From Pleodorina starrii (taxonomy: Eukaryota > Chlorophyta > Chlorophyceae > Chlamydomonadales > Volvocaceae): a stretch of 64,000 nucleotides of DNA. Each line of letters opens with the position of its first letter. Position 1 is the first letter of the stretch. The DNA is taken from positions 1,674,001-1,738,000 of the forward strand of contig BRXU01000001.1 in assembly GCA_030267565.1 (NCBI GenBank), read 5' to 3'. The notes below the pieces were generated by a model. That model was not told the DNA's origin. It made no database searches and worked only from the letters and a program-made list of their open reading frames with translations. Made by a program: the position numbers and the translations under genes. Positions 47,382 through 58,600 of this stretch are shown here, piece by piece.

Positions 47382-50300
47382 ATGTCGACTCCCCCCGTCG
47401 TGGCCATCGACAATGGCGGTGGCAACGTCAAAATCGGAATGGCCGGGCAGGCGGCCCCCACCAGGTGTGCCGTACGCGCAACCGCCTCGTTGCCGTACAT
47501 GATCCGCCTGTGGCACGCGTCAGACTGCCTGTTGGGCCCTGCGCTCCTGCGCGCCCCCTTCTCCTGTCTGGTGGCGTTGGGGGGAACGTCGAAGGAGGAC
47601 TCTTTTTTTAACTTATTTATTTCTTTCTGTGTTTGATTACTAGATGAGCGAGGGCGAGGGCGAGGTTAGGCGGGCGCAGGCCTCTCCCGCCCGCCTCATC
47701 GTTGGCCCCATCCTTACATGGCCATCACCCCACCTGACCTCTCCTCCAAGCTCTGAACCCCACCCCACCCGCCACCCCACCCCACCCGCCACCCCACCCC
47801 ACCCGCCACCCCACCCCACCCGCCACCCCACCCCACCCGCCACCCCACCCCACCCGCCACCCCACCCCACCCGCCCACCTCCCTCCCCACCCCCCCGCTC
47901 CGCTCCGGAACCTTCAGGGTGTTCCCCAACGCCTCCGCCAAGCCCAAGGGCGAGCGCCAGACCCTGATCGCGGATCTGTTGGCGGATTCGAAGGAGGTGT
48001 CGCAGATGCAGCTCAAGAGGCCCTTCGACCGGGTGAGGGGGGGGGAGGGGGGAGGGAGGGCAGGGGGGGCAGGGAGGGGGAGGTGAGGGGGGGGAGGTGA
48101 GGGGGGGAGGGAGGGAGGGCAGGGGGGGGAGAGGGAGGGAGGGAGGGGGAGGTGAGGGGGGGGAGGTGAGGGGGGGAGGGAGGGAGGGAGGGAGGGAGGG
48201 AGGGAGGGAGGGAGGGAGGGAGGGAGGGAGGGAAAGTACCGTATGACAGTCCAACGGGCGACGGGCGGCGGGCGGGAAAAGGAGTGTCCCACATTTTGTA
48301 CGCGCTGCCCCGGCCCCCAACTTGGAAACAAAACCTCGACCTCGCGTTTTCTTCCCTCCCCCCTCCCCCTCCTCCCGGCCCCCCTCCACCCACACATACC
48401 CACATACACACACATCCCGCACCTCTTACCACTGCACCGCACCTCCCGTCCTTCCTGATCCTCGCCTTCCCCCCCCTCCCCCCCTCCCCACCCCCCCCTG
48501 TTGCAGGGCTACCTGTGCAATCTAGATCTGCAGCGGGAGATCTGGTCCCGTGCCGTACGTACGATTGTGCGCCGTACACCCGGCGAGTGCGGGCTGCTGC
48601 TCACGGAGCCGCTTTTCAATTTTGACGAAATACGGGCGGGTACCCAGCAGGTGGGTGTGGGTGTGGGGGGGGGGGAGGGAGGGGAGGGAGGGACGGTGGG
48701 ACGGTGGGGTTGGGGTGGGGATAACCCCGTTTTTCTCACCCAACCCCCACCATCCCTTCGCTGCGGAATCTCGTTTCTTACCTCCCCCCTTTCCCTTATC
48801 ACTCCCTGACCCCTTTCCCCCTTTCCCCCCTTCCCCCCTTCCCCCCTCCCCCACTTCCCTGCCAGGTGGCGTTTGAGGAGATGGGTTTCCGCTCCCTCTA
48901 CGCCGCCCCCGCGCCCCTCTTCTCCATGCACGCCGCCGCGGGGCTGCTGGGCACCTCGCTGCCCGCGGCCCGAACCGGGGCGGGGGTGGTGGTGGATGCG
49001 GGCTTCTCCTTCACACACGTGGTGCCATTCTTCAAGGGACAGGTGGGGGGGGAGGGAGGAGGCCGGGGGGGTGTATGCGTGTGTATGTGGGGGGGGTTGC
49101 GTGTGTGCCCGGCCCGGGGGGCCCGGGCGTATGCGTGTGCGTGGGGGGGCATATATGTGTGTGGGAGGGTTGTGTGTGGGAGGGGGGGGCGCAGATGGAA
49201 GGTCGGGGGCGGGCGGGGGTTGTATCGAGATGAGGCGCGGAGCAACGGCGGAGGGTCTGAGCGCCCCTCCCCTCTCTCCCCTCCCCGACCTTCCCTCCCT
49301 CCCCCCGAGCCATCCTCTCGGCCGGAGCCCTCTCCTCTCACCGCCCTTTACACCCCACCAAACCCCCCCACCCCTCAGTTAGTCAGTGTCACCGGATCTG
49401 TATTCGCCTGCGTCAACTCCCCTTTGTACCCCCAGCCACCCAGTCACCCACCCGCCCGCCCAGCCACCCAGCCGGCCACTCACCCCCTGCGGCACCATCT
49501 TTGGTTATCCCCTTGTACCCCCCCCCCTCCCGCCCCCCCGCCCCCGCCCCCCCGCGCCCACCTCACCCCGTCACCCTGTCAGGTTCTGGAGGGGGGTGTA
49601 CGGCGCATCAACCTGGGGGGCAAGGCAATGACCAACTACCTCAAGGAGCTAGTGTCGTACAGGTGTGTATGTACGGCAAGGTTCTGACGGGCTGACCGCC
49701 TTGATGGAGGCTGGCGGTGGCCCCTTTCCCCCCCCTCCCCTCCCCTCCCCAGGGGGGGTGGCGACTGAGTATCGGGTAGCGAGCAGCGCCGTGAACCGGG
49801 GGGGGGCCCTCCCTGTCTTTCCCCTCTCTCCCCACATACACATACATACACACCTCCCCCTCCTCCCTACCCCTCCTCCCTGCCCCTCCCGCCCCTCCTC
49901 TCCCTCCTCTCCCTCCTCCCCCCCCTCCCCCCCCAGGTCTCTCAATATGATGGATGAGACCTTTCTGATGGATCTGGTGAAGGAGCAACTGTGCTTCGTA
50001 AGCCAGGACGTAAAGGCGGACCTGAGGGCGGCGCAGGTGGGGAGGGGGGTATGGGGGGGCGGGCAGGCGGGGGAGGGGTCCAAGGTGCGATGCGTCGTTG
50101 GTACTGGTTGGTGGGTTGCACCGCAAACCAACCAGACCCCCCCCTGGACTAGTTAACCTTGGAGTTCAATGGGGGAAAGGGGGAAACGGTGATCTGGGGT
50201 CAATCCCCGCGCAGTCGCTCCGCCTGCCGCCTGCCGCCTGCTCTGGCGGGGCCGGGCGCCTCTCACCGTTCCGCCCTCGCCCGCGCCTCTCCCACCGCTC

Positions 50301-52408
50301 AGAGTCCCTTCCCTCACTGCCAGCCGGCCAGCCAGCCCGTCAGTCAGTCATTCAGCCTCTCTTGTGGATGCTTTCTTCCTCTTATGGCCCCCCCCCCCAC
50401 AACCCACCCCCGCCCCCCTCGTCTGTCCGCAGAACGCCGCCCGCTCCCCCCACCGGCGTGAGTTCGTGTTGCCCGACGGAGTTCACAATCTGAGGGGCTA
50501 TCTGCGGGACCCGGGGCAGTGGGCGGAGAAGGTAAGCTCGGGGGGGCTTGGGGGCGGCTTGAGTGGGGGGGCCTTGAGTCGGGGGTGGGCTTGAGTGGGG
50601 GATTCAGGGCGGGATGCAGCGGGGCGGGGCGGGGCAGGATGGGGGGGCCGCATGGGAAACGGGTAAACGGGGCACACGTGTACACGGGGTCGTGGGCCCC
50701 GCCATCCTGGGGAGCGTCCGGGTGGCCTCCGGGGGGGGGGTGGTCAGGGAGTGATATGCTCCGGAGGGGGGGGGGCGTTCGGTGGGCGGCGGTGGGTTCC
50801 CGCTGGGTGTGGCGCTGGCGGTGAGGCCCTCTTCCACACAGTACCTAGTACATAGCCGGCTGTCAGATTGCCGCTTATGAGGACTGTCATACTCGACCCC
50901 TCCCCTCTTTATTAACCCCCGTTCCCCCTCCCTCTCACACTCTTACACTCACACTTACACTCTCTCTCACACACTCACGCAGGTTGAGTCCATCAAGCAA
51001 GCGGTGCGGGCGGCTGAGTCGATGGAGGAGAAGAAGAGACTGGCGGCGCAGCTGGAGGTGTGTGTGTGTGTGGGAAGGGGGGTAATTAGAACGGCCCGGG
51101 GCGGGGCAAAGAGGGTGTCTCCAGGGGAAGGCCCGAGGTCCCCACCTTACCAGCCCCACACGCACACCCTTCCCATCCTTACCTCTCCCCCTCCTCCCCC
51201 CCTCCACCCACCCACCCACCCACCCACCCCCGCCTTCCCCCTCCCTCAGTCCGACCAGGTCCTGGTTCTCAACAACGAGCGCTTCATGGTTCCGGAGCTG
51301 CTCTTCCACCCGGACGACATCGGACTGGGCCAGGCGGGGGTGGCGGAGGCGGTGGTGCAGGCTGTCACAGCCACGCACCCGGCGCTGGCGCCGCTGCTGT
51401 ACAGCAATGTCGTACTCACGGGTGAGGTGGAGGAGGAGGAGGAGGGGCGAGCGGCCAAACCCCAACCTCAACCCCGATCCCTCGACCCTCCTCCCCCCCG
51501 CAACGCTTCGCTTCGCTTTGCTCGCTTCTCACTACCATTACCGCTACCATTACCGTTACCATTACCGTATATATAGGCCTCTGGCTATACGTGGATACAC
51601 CCCTACACACACCTGGTTTGGCATGTTTCCTGAACCCCCATACCCCACACACACCCACACACACACCCCACACACCCATCCAATACCCCCCCCAGGCGGT
51701 GTGAGCGGCTGCCCGGGCTTCAAGGACCGCTTCTCTGCTGAGCTGCGGGCTCTGGTGCCGGATGACCACTCGCTGCACGTATACCAGCCGCAGGTGGGGA
51801 GCGGGGGGGGGAGGGGGGGGAGCGGGCGGGGGAGCTTGGGAATGGAGAGGGGCCGGGGGAGCGCTGGGTGTGTGTGGGGGGGGCTGGAGGGCAGGGGAGA
51901 GGGGTGTGGCAGCGGCGCTTGCTGGCGGCTTTCTCCCTTGTCCTTGTCCTTTGGAGCGCCCCGGATCGGAAGCGGAGGGGATCGGACGGACGGACGGACC
52001 GACGGAATCTCCAGCCGGCGCAGTCCACCAAACGGAGTCACCCGCGGCCACCCCTGACAACCTTTGATCCCGCAGCCTACCCCCCGGCCCCTCAACACAC
52101 ACCCCACCCCCACCCACCCCAACCACACACCCCAACTCACACCCCAACCCCCCACCAGTTTAGACCAGCGGGGACAGCCCGACCACTGCCCCAACACAGC
52201 CCTCCTTTGCGTCTCCTTTGCGTCGCTCTGCGCTGCGTTGTCATTTTCCTTTGCGTCTCCGCTGCGTTGTGTCGTACAGGATCCGGCGGTGTTTGCCTGG
52301 GAGGGCATGTCCATGTTCGGATCGTCGTACTTGTACAACACCGTTGCGGTGACCAAGGCGCAGTACGAGGAGAGCGGCTCCCGGGCAGCCAACCGCCAGT
52401 ACGCGTAG
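47382..52408 (+). CDS. ARP6: Actin-related protein 6 (SWR1 complex)
   Basis: Eleven exons: 47382-47464, 47918-48032, 48507-48650, 48866-49042, 49583-49662, 49937-50036, 50433-50531, 50983-51057, 51250-51421, 51696-51793, 52280-52408, giving 423 residues, close to the usual ARP6 length. All junctions are GT-AG and in phase. Actin-fold landmarks: phosphate loop VVAIDNGGGNVKIGMAG, LLTEPLFNFDEIR, GAGVVVDAGFSFTHVVPFF, NLGGKAMTNYLKELVSYR, LNNERFMVPELLFHP, NVVLTGGVSGCPGFKDR, and C-terminal FAWEGMSMFG with a Tyr-containing tail. The conserved NPxxxFAWxGxS region is here DPAVFAWEGMS. ARP6 is a nuclear subunit of the SWR1 complex, which exchanges H2A for H2A.Z. The start is the first ATG, directly before the conserved loop. 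Introns contain large minisatellite and G-rich tracts. Confidence 0.96.
47771..47872 (+). repeat. 17-bp minisatellite, six copies
   Basis: Six contiguous copies of GCCACCCCACCCCACCC in ARP6 intron 1 (47465-47917), with a partial copy before 47771. Confidence 0.95.
48040..48235 (+). repeat. Poly-purine GGGAGG tract
   Basis: G-rich DNA in ARP6 intron 2 (48033-48506), ending in about 14 perfect GGGA units (48176-48232). Confidence 0.9.
48756..48789 (+). repeat. Dispersed motif C copy
   Basis: CTTCGCTGCGGAATCTCGTT followed by TCTTACCTCCCCCC in ARP6 intron 3, sense orientation. Confidence 0.55.
51531..51570 (+). repeat. (TTACCA)n-like microsatellite
   Basis: Imperfect ACCATT/ACCGTT hexamers in ARP6 intron 9, directly before a diverged motif A copy. 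Confidence 0.8.
51572..51600 (+). repeat. Dispersed motif A copy (diverged)
   Basis: TATAGGCCTCTGGCTATACG followed by TGGATAC in ARP6 intron 9 (51422-51695), sense orientation, about 95 nt before the acceptor. Confidence 0.55.
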
Positions 52409-55400
52409 CGTCAGCAGTTTCGCCCCGCCGCCGGTCGCATTTCAGCACTGCCGGGCCCAGGGGCCTTGCAGCCCCGGAGAGTGTGTGTATGTGTGCATAT
52501 GTGCGTTGGGGGGGAGCTCTGGGGCTGGGGCTGGCAAAGAGAGAGGTTAGCGGCAGGCAGAGGGTGCATGGGAGGGGATGGGGGTAACCGGCAGCGGCGG
52601 AGGTGGGAGGCGGGGGATGTGATGGATGGAGGCTGGGGTGGAGTGGGGTGGGGCAGCGAGAGAGTGGAAATTGCGTCATTGGTGGTGGTTGGTTGCAGCA
52701 GCCAGCCAGCCAGCCCTGGGGGTGGAGCGGGGGGGTTTGACAAAAAAAGATACCGCAGCGAAGGGGCCTGCGGGCGGCGCGGCGCGGCGCCTGGACCTGG
52801 AGGTGTGGCGGCACTACCGGGTGGAGTGGGGGGCTGGTGGCAGCAGCAGCAGCAGCAGCGGCGGGAGGCTGTGGCGGCGGGCTGTGGTGGACAGCGGGAG
52901 GCAGGCAGCGGTCGCAGGCGGAGGTGGAGGGCTGAGGGGGGGAGGGCTCAGGAGGAGGACGGGTTTGGCGGTTGGTGTCGGTGGACCCCCGATCGAGTCC
53001 GAGTCGAGTCAAGGGTCGAGTGCAGCGCTCCAGGGAGCCCAAGGAACTCTCCCAAGGATGAGGGATCTGGAGGCGACGTTTGTGTGGGGGCGGGGAGAGG
53101 GGAGGGGGCTGCGACGGGACGGACAGCTAGGGTTTCCGTGCGGATGCGGATTTCTATGACGACGTGTGTGCGGCGACACGGCGCCTGTGAGCGTTGGCGG
53201 TGTGCGTTGGCGGTGCCTCCTGTGGATACCCGGATATCAAAGGAACCCTAAGGAACGTACCAAGTCTCTTACCATTACGTAACTCGCGGTTACATCTGAA
53301 ACCCACATCAGCAGAAAGGAAGGCGAAGCGGCTCCTGTGCGTTTGCGCTGCTGCCGGAAGACATTGGGAGGCGGCACGCATGGAGGCAGCGAAAGAGCAA
53401 GGCCTGCCGCACATACGCCGATGAGGCATACCACATGCGCGGGAGGACGGGAGGCAACCAGTGAGATCAAGTGCACAGCACAGCAGGGCACAGCGCACAT
53501 ATCGTCGGCCCATGAAGTGCACACAGTTAGCTGTAAGCCGCCAAACGGCCAAAGTGATTGGTTTGCTGTCAAGGAACCGCATCTGGACGGATCGCATCCA
53601 GCTCGCGCAGAGATGGGTTCCGGAGCCGGTGCGAAACCAAGGACCCAGAAATTAGCAGCGTCGCGATATCAGGTCCAACGCCTGACGGCTTTATGTCGAA
53701 GGACTAAGGACTGTGACTGTTCGCTTAAAATTCTGCTTGGGATCGCGATTTTGGCGTTGCCACCTTGCCAAGCCTAGCGTGCCGAATACGACCGAATTCT
53801 TATAACGGGATTAACTGAATACCGAAAGCCGCCGCGGCAGTTTCGCCAAGCCAAGGCGTGATCGCAACAGGAGGCACCCAAAAGTCTGTCGTTGTCAGTT
53901 GAACTTGTAACTCACAAGAAACTATGGGCTGCAAAGGTTCACGACGAGAAACTGCGGATCTCGTAACCAAACCGCCGTTGCGCTGGAAACAAGGTTGCCC
54001 GAGACGAGGTATCGACAAATCGTCACCTTGGGACCTGCAACTAATGATTATCCGGCGGCTTTCGGCTTGAGTGAATTGATCTGCGGTGGACCCAGCGGAT
54101 CACTTGAACGTACTGCGCATAATTGCTACTGTACCTCAGTTACGTCTGTAACCTCCCTTTCACATAGAAACAGTTGTTGCGGCCATATCCCAAGCACCCT
54201 GGAGGCCGGGCCCAAACAACAAAAGATTCCGCCGGGAATCTGTCGGCCGTATAAGAGAGCCCGGGACCGCTCGGCTTGAGCACCCCGGAATTTCCATTTG
54301 CACTTGGTGTCGTTTCGGCTTACCACTGCAACGGCCCACGGCAGCTTCGTCCTTTCAAGCCTTGAAAGGAAATCGTATTTGAATAAAAAGCGATCCGACA
54401 GCAATTGCAGCTTCGCTTACTTGCCTCCTCTTGGCGCGTAATCTTCCACAGTTGCCCTGGCAGCCCCTCGCCTCGGACCCGCCCATATCCCAACTGCTTT
54501 TACGGTAAGTCGCCGCACCTCGGACCGGCCCACGCGCGGATTTCCTACGTGTCCTCCACACCCGAGGCAAGAGCATCCTCGACGCTATTCGTTAGCAAGC
54601 GCAGCGCTCCCTCCAAGGGCCCAGACCCGGAACGACCTCGAATCGCCCGCAACGGCAAATTGCCAAAATTGCCCTCGCTGCCCCCCAGTCATCCTCAATT
54701 TGGGCTCTCGCCTAGTTGACTATACGCTCGCGCTGCTCGTTACTTCGCGCGATTCGGCCACCGAGCGCAGTCGCTCCAGCACACACGACCCGGCGCAAAG
54801 CAGCAATCAAGCCGGGCGAAGAAAAATTCACCATCGCGACGCCCGCGCCTTGCCTTTCGTCACCAGCCTCACCTCGTAATCCCTCCCACAGGCAGCACCG
54901 TCCTAGGAGTGACGCGGCGCCGCTTACGCGGGGCGGCTCCTAGGATTGTTTCGTACGCGGTCGCAGAGGCCGCCGCGATCTCGGACGAGCCGGGATGTGA
55001 CGCCGACCCAAAATCTCTTCAGACACATCGACCGACTTCTTCACACTTTTTTGATTTTGTTCGGGTGGCTCATAGTTCTATTCTGCTCCGACTCTCCGCG
55101 CCGATCCTCCGCTGCCATTTCGCCACTTCGCCACCGCCACCGCCACCATCCTTGCCAACTTCGCCACCACCTTCGTCATCGCGGCATCCCCGGCAGCCTC
55201 GCTTTCTTCTTCAGCCACGTTCTCTCTCTTCTCTGTCTCTCTCCATCTTCAATTCCCAGAAGCTGGTACTGGTACTACTTGAGCCTCGTTCGACGAAACA
55301 GGACCATCCGCCGGCACGTCGCTCACGACAACAGCAGCGACGACGGCGACAGCAGCAGCAGCAGCAATAGCACCAGACATCAACATCAACAGCCTCACAA

Positions 55401-55627
55401 CCCTGAGAGGAGGTTCCATCGTGGCGTGGCAGCTACGCGGGCATCGAGTCGACGCCGCAAAAGTAACGTGAAGGAGTGTCAGCTGCTACGGCCGCACATC
55501 GCGCGGCAGCGGCAAGGAACGGATCCACTCGGATCCAATCGAATCGATTTGAATCGGATAGGATCCAGTCGGATCCGGATCCAGTGCGAACACGACAGCC
55601 CCAACCGCCAGCCGACCCGCTCCGGCG
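52409..55627. other. Intergenic region ARP6/AP2 gene
   Basis: 3.2 kb between two plus-strand genes. The first part is probably the ARP6 3' untranslated region, with a motif C copy at 52731-52767. 53200-54500 is lower in GC and has no persistent frame. 54900-55627, with C/T-rich stretches and short frames, is probably the promoter and leader of the AP2 gene. No gene is supported. Confidence 0.5.
52731..52767 (-). repeat. Dispersed motif C copy
   Basis: On the minus strand, CCCCTTCGCTGCGGTATCTT and then TTTTTGTCAAACCC, about 330 bp downstream of the ARP6 stop. Confidence 0.55.
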
Positions 55628-58600
55628 ATGCCGCCCACTTCTATCAGCAAGCCACACGCGCCGCCGCCGCCGCCGCTAGGCGCCGGCGGCGGCGCTGGCA
55701 GCGGTGATGGCGGCGGCGGCGGCAATGCGCGCGACGGCGACGGCGGCGGCGGCAATGCGGTCGTCTCCGACGAGGGTGGCATGTCTGTCGCCGCCGAGGC
55801 CGCCGCCGCTCCCTGGGCCTTGGCGTCGCATCTGCCGTACTCGACGCCGCCGCCGGCCCCACCTGTGCCGGCGTCAGGGGCCGGGAAGGGACCCGACGTC
55901 GCCGCGGCGGAGCAAGCAGCTGGATCCGACGCCGCCGCCACCGCCACCGCGGCGGCGGCGGCGGCAGCGGACGCCGCCGCCAGCCAATCGTTGTCCCGAC
56001 CCACGGGTCCTTCCATACGTCGGGATCGTGTCGCGGAGGCATCCGCACCGGCGACCGCCGCCGCAACCCCGGCCGCGGTGGCGGCGCCGGCGGCTGCAGC
56101 GGTGGCGGCGGCGGCGACGCCAGCGCGCTCCACATGTCCTGAGGCGGCGCTCGCGGCCAACCAGCAGGTCCCTCCCCCCGCCTCGCGTCGTACAAGCCCC
56201 GTCCGTCAGGCCGCCGCCGTACGGCCGCCGGCGCAGACCGCGCCGCTCAGCCGCCAAGGCAGCATCATGCGCGCACAGCAGAATTGTACGACTGGGGCCG
56301 TGAAGGCGATGGCGGCCGCCACCGGCGCCACCGGCGCCGCCGCCGCCGGTGCGGGTTCGCGTCAGGGAATTGCGGCCGACGGCTGCACTGCCGATGGCAG
56401 CGTACGGCATAAGGATGCGGGCGCTCCTGGGTTTCGGAGCGCAGTCGGTGCCTCTAGCCTCAGGGCGATGGCGGGGCAATGGAGCAACGCCGTGCGCGGC
56501 CGCCAGGCCTGGTCGACGTCGGCGGCGACGGCGGCGGCGGCGGCCGCGAAGCGGCCCGGCAGCGGCGGGCCTGATGACCACGCCGCAGGCGCCGCCGCCG
56601 CCGCCGCTGCCGGCACGGCGGCGGCGGCGGCGGCGGCAGCTGAGTCAGGAGCAGCAGCAGCGGTGGCGGCGGCACGGCGGCGGCGGTTGGAACAGGGCGG
56701 CGATGATGACGGCGGCGGCAGCGATATGCGCTGCAGTCCCGAGCCCAACGCCAATGCCAATGCCAGCGCAGGCGGCGAGGCAGCCACCAGCCTGCCGACC
56801 CTGATGGCGGATTGGCACCTGGAACAGAGTACGGCGCAGGACGTTGTACGGCAGCGGGTCGCGTTCCGCCAGCACGTCGTCGCCCGTCGCACCAGCGGCG
56901 GCGGCGCCGCCGCCGTGGATGCCGCGCTTCGCGCGGCCGCGCAGACCGCAGGTGCCGGCGGCGGCGCCGCCGCCGCCGAGGCGCCGCCGGGGCCAGCGGC
57001 CGCGGCCGCGACCGCGGCGGCGGCGGCGGCGGCACTGGCGCAAGGACCGGCGCTGGGGCGGGGACCCCGGAACCGCAGCACCAGGTTTAAGGGCGTGTCG
57101 CTGTACCGGCGGACGGGGCGCTTCGAGGCGCACATTTGGCACGAAGGTGTGGGTGAGGGCGATGAAACCGATGATGGACCTGAAAACGGGTGCTAGCCGG
57201 TGCTGATGCTGATGCGGCGTTGAGCGGCCTCGTTTTCGACCGCGTCTAGACGTATGTTTGGAGCGCTGCGGCACATCTCCCCCTTGTCACTGCTCAACTT
57301 CCTCTCTGGCGTCGCCCCGCCGGCCCCCACCCCCTAACCCCCACTCCTTCCCCGTCCTCCCCCCTTGAACACCCCCCGGCCTCGCGCCACGTCTCCTGGC
57401 TGCTCCCGCAGGTCGACAACTGCACATCGGCACGTACGGCAGCGACGTAGAGGCGGCGCTGGTATGTCGTACATGTGCCGTACTGTGCCGTATTGTTGTT
57501 AGGCTAGACAAGGGTACGTATTTCCGGCAGGGTGGTAGATCCCGGTAGGCTCGGATGGGCGGGCGAGTATCATTACTAATTGTTTGGCCACCCTGTGCGA
57601 ACTGCGGGGCCCACACGGTAAGCAGCCAGGCGGTCCACCGCTTCCATCTTTTGACCCTCCGTCCTGACGCAGGACTTGTTCAGTAGTAATCCATAGTACA
57701 GTTGTTCGCAGGACTACTACTGAACAGATTTGCCGTAGGAGGGCTCGCTTGATTGTTCCTGTCTGGCTCGAGCGCTACTCAAGAGGATGGTGCACCTTGG
57801 CGTACCGTTCCTTAATTTGTTAAAACAACCCTAAAACAACTCGTGTATGTACACGCAGTCCGCGGACCGCTCTGCCCGGCCGAAACTTCCCGGCCGACCC
57901 ATCCTGCTGTCGTACTCCACGACAGGCGTACGACAGGGTTTCTCGCTACCTCCGCGGCCCCTCTGCCGTGTTGAATTTCCCCTCGGAGGCGGCCGTCGCG
58001 GCCGCCACCGCTGCCGTCGCAGCCGCAGTGGCAGGCGGCGGCGGCGCTGGCGGCGGCGGCGGCGGCGGTGACGCTGCCCTTGACGTCGACACTGCCGCCG
58101 TTGCCGGCGAGGGCGGCGCGCCGGCGGCGGCTCCTCGGCATCGCCAGGGCTCAAACTCGAACGGCGGCGACTCCATCACCACACTGGCCGCGGACGCTGG
58201 GCGCGGGGATGTTGTTGTACGGCGCACAGTCGGATCAGGTACGACACCTGGGATTGCAGCACGGCAGCTCTTGCACTGCGCTCGTGTCTTTTGTCATGGC
58301 AGCGGGGCGTCGGGGGGGGGGTATCCACGTATAGGCCGGAGCCTGTGAACGGTAAAGGGGAAGGGCGGGAAATGCCGCGTTTGGTCGCTGACGTACAGAA
58401 GTGCACGTGCTCGTCGTACACCAGTACGGCATATGAGATGGCGCTCTCATCTGCAGCCCAAGGCAGCCCCCGGCGCTGCCGACCCTATCCCAGATCCATA
58501 ACGGCTCATACAGGGTTCATAGGGCAATAATTGACGCTTAAGTGTTTACACACTCCCATGGGCGTCGCCGCCGCCGCCGTCGGACCCACGTGTTGCAGGT

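Noticed and set aside
54909..55707. Plus-strand frames upstream of the AP2 ATG as N-terminal exons
   Set aside because: They need no splice to exist, lack conserved features, and the ATG at 55628 opens the main frame. More likely leader sequence.
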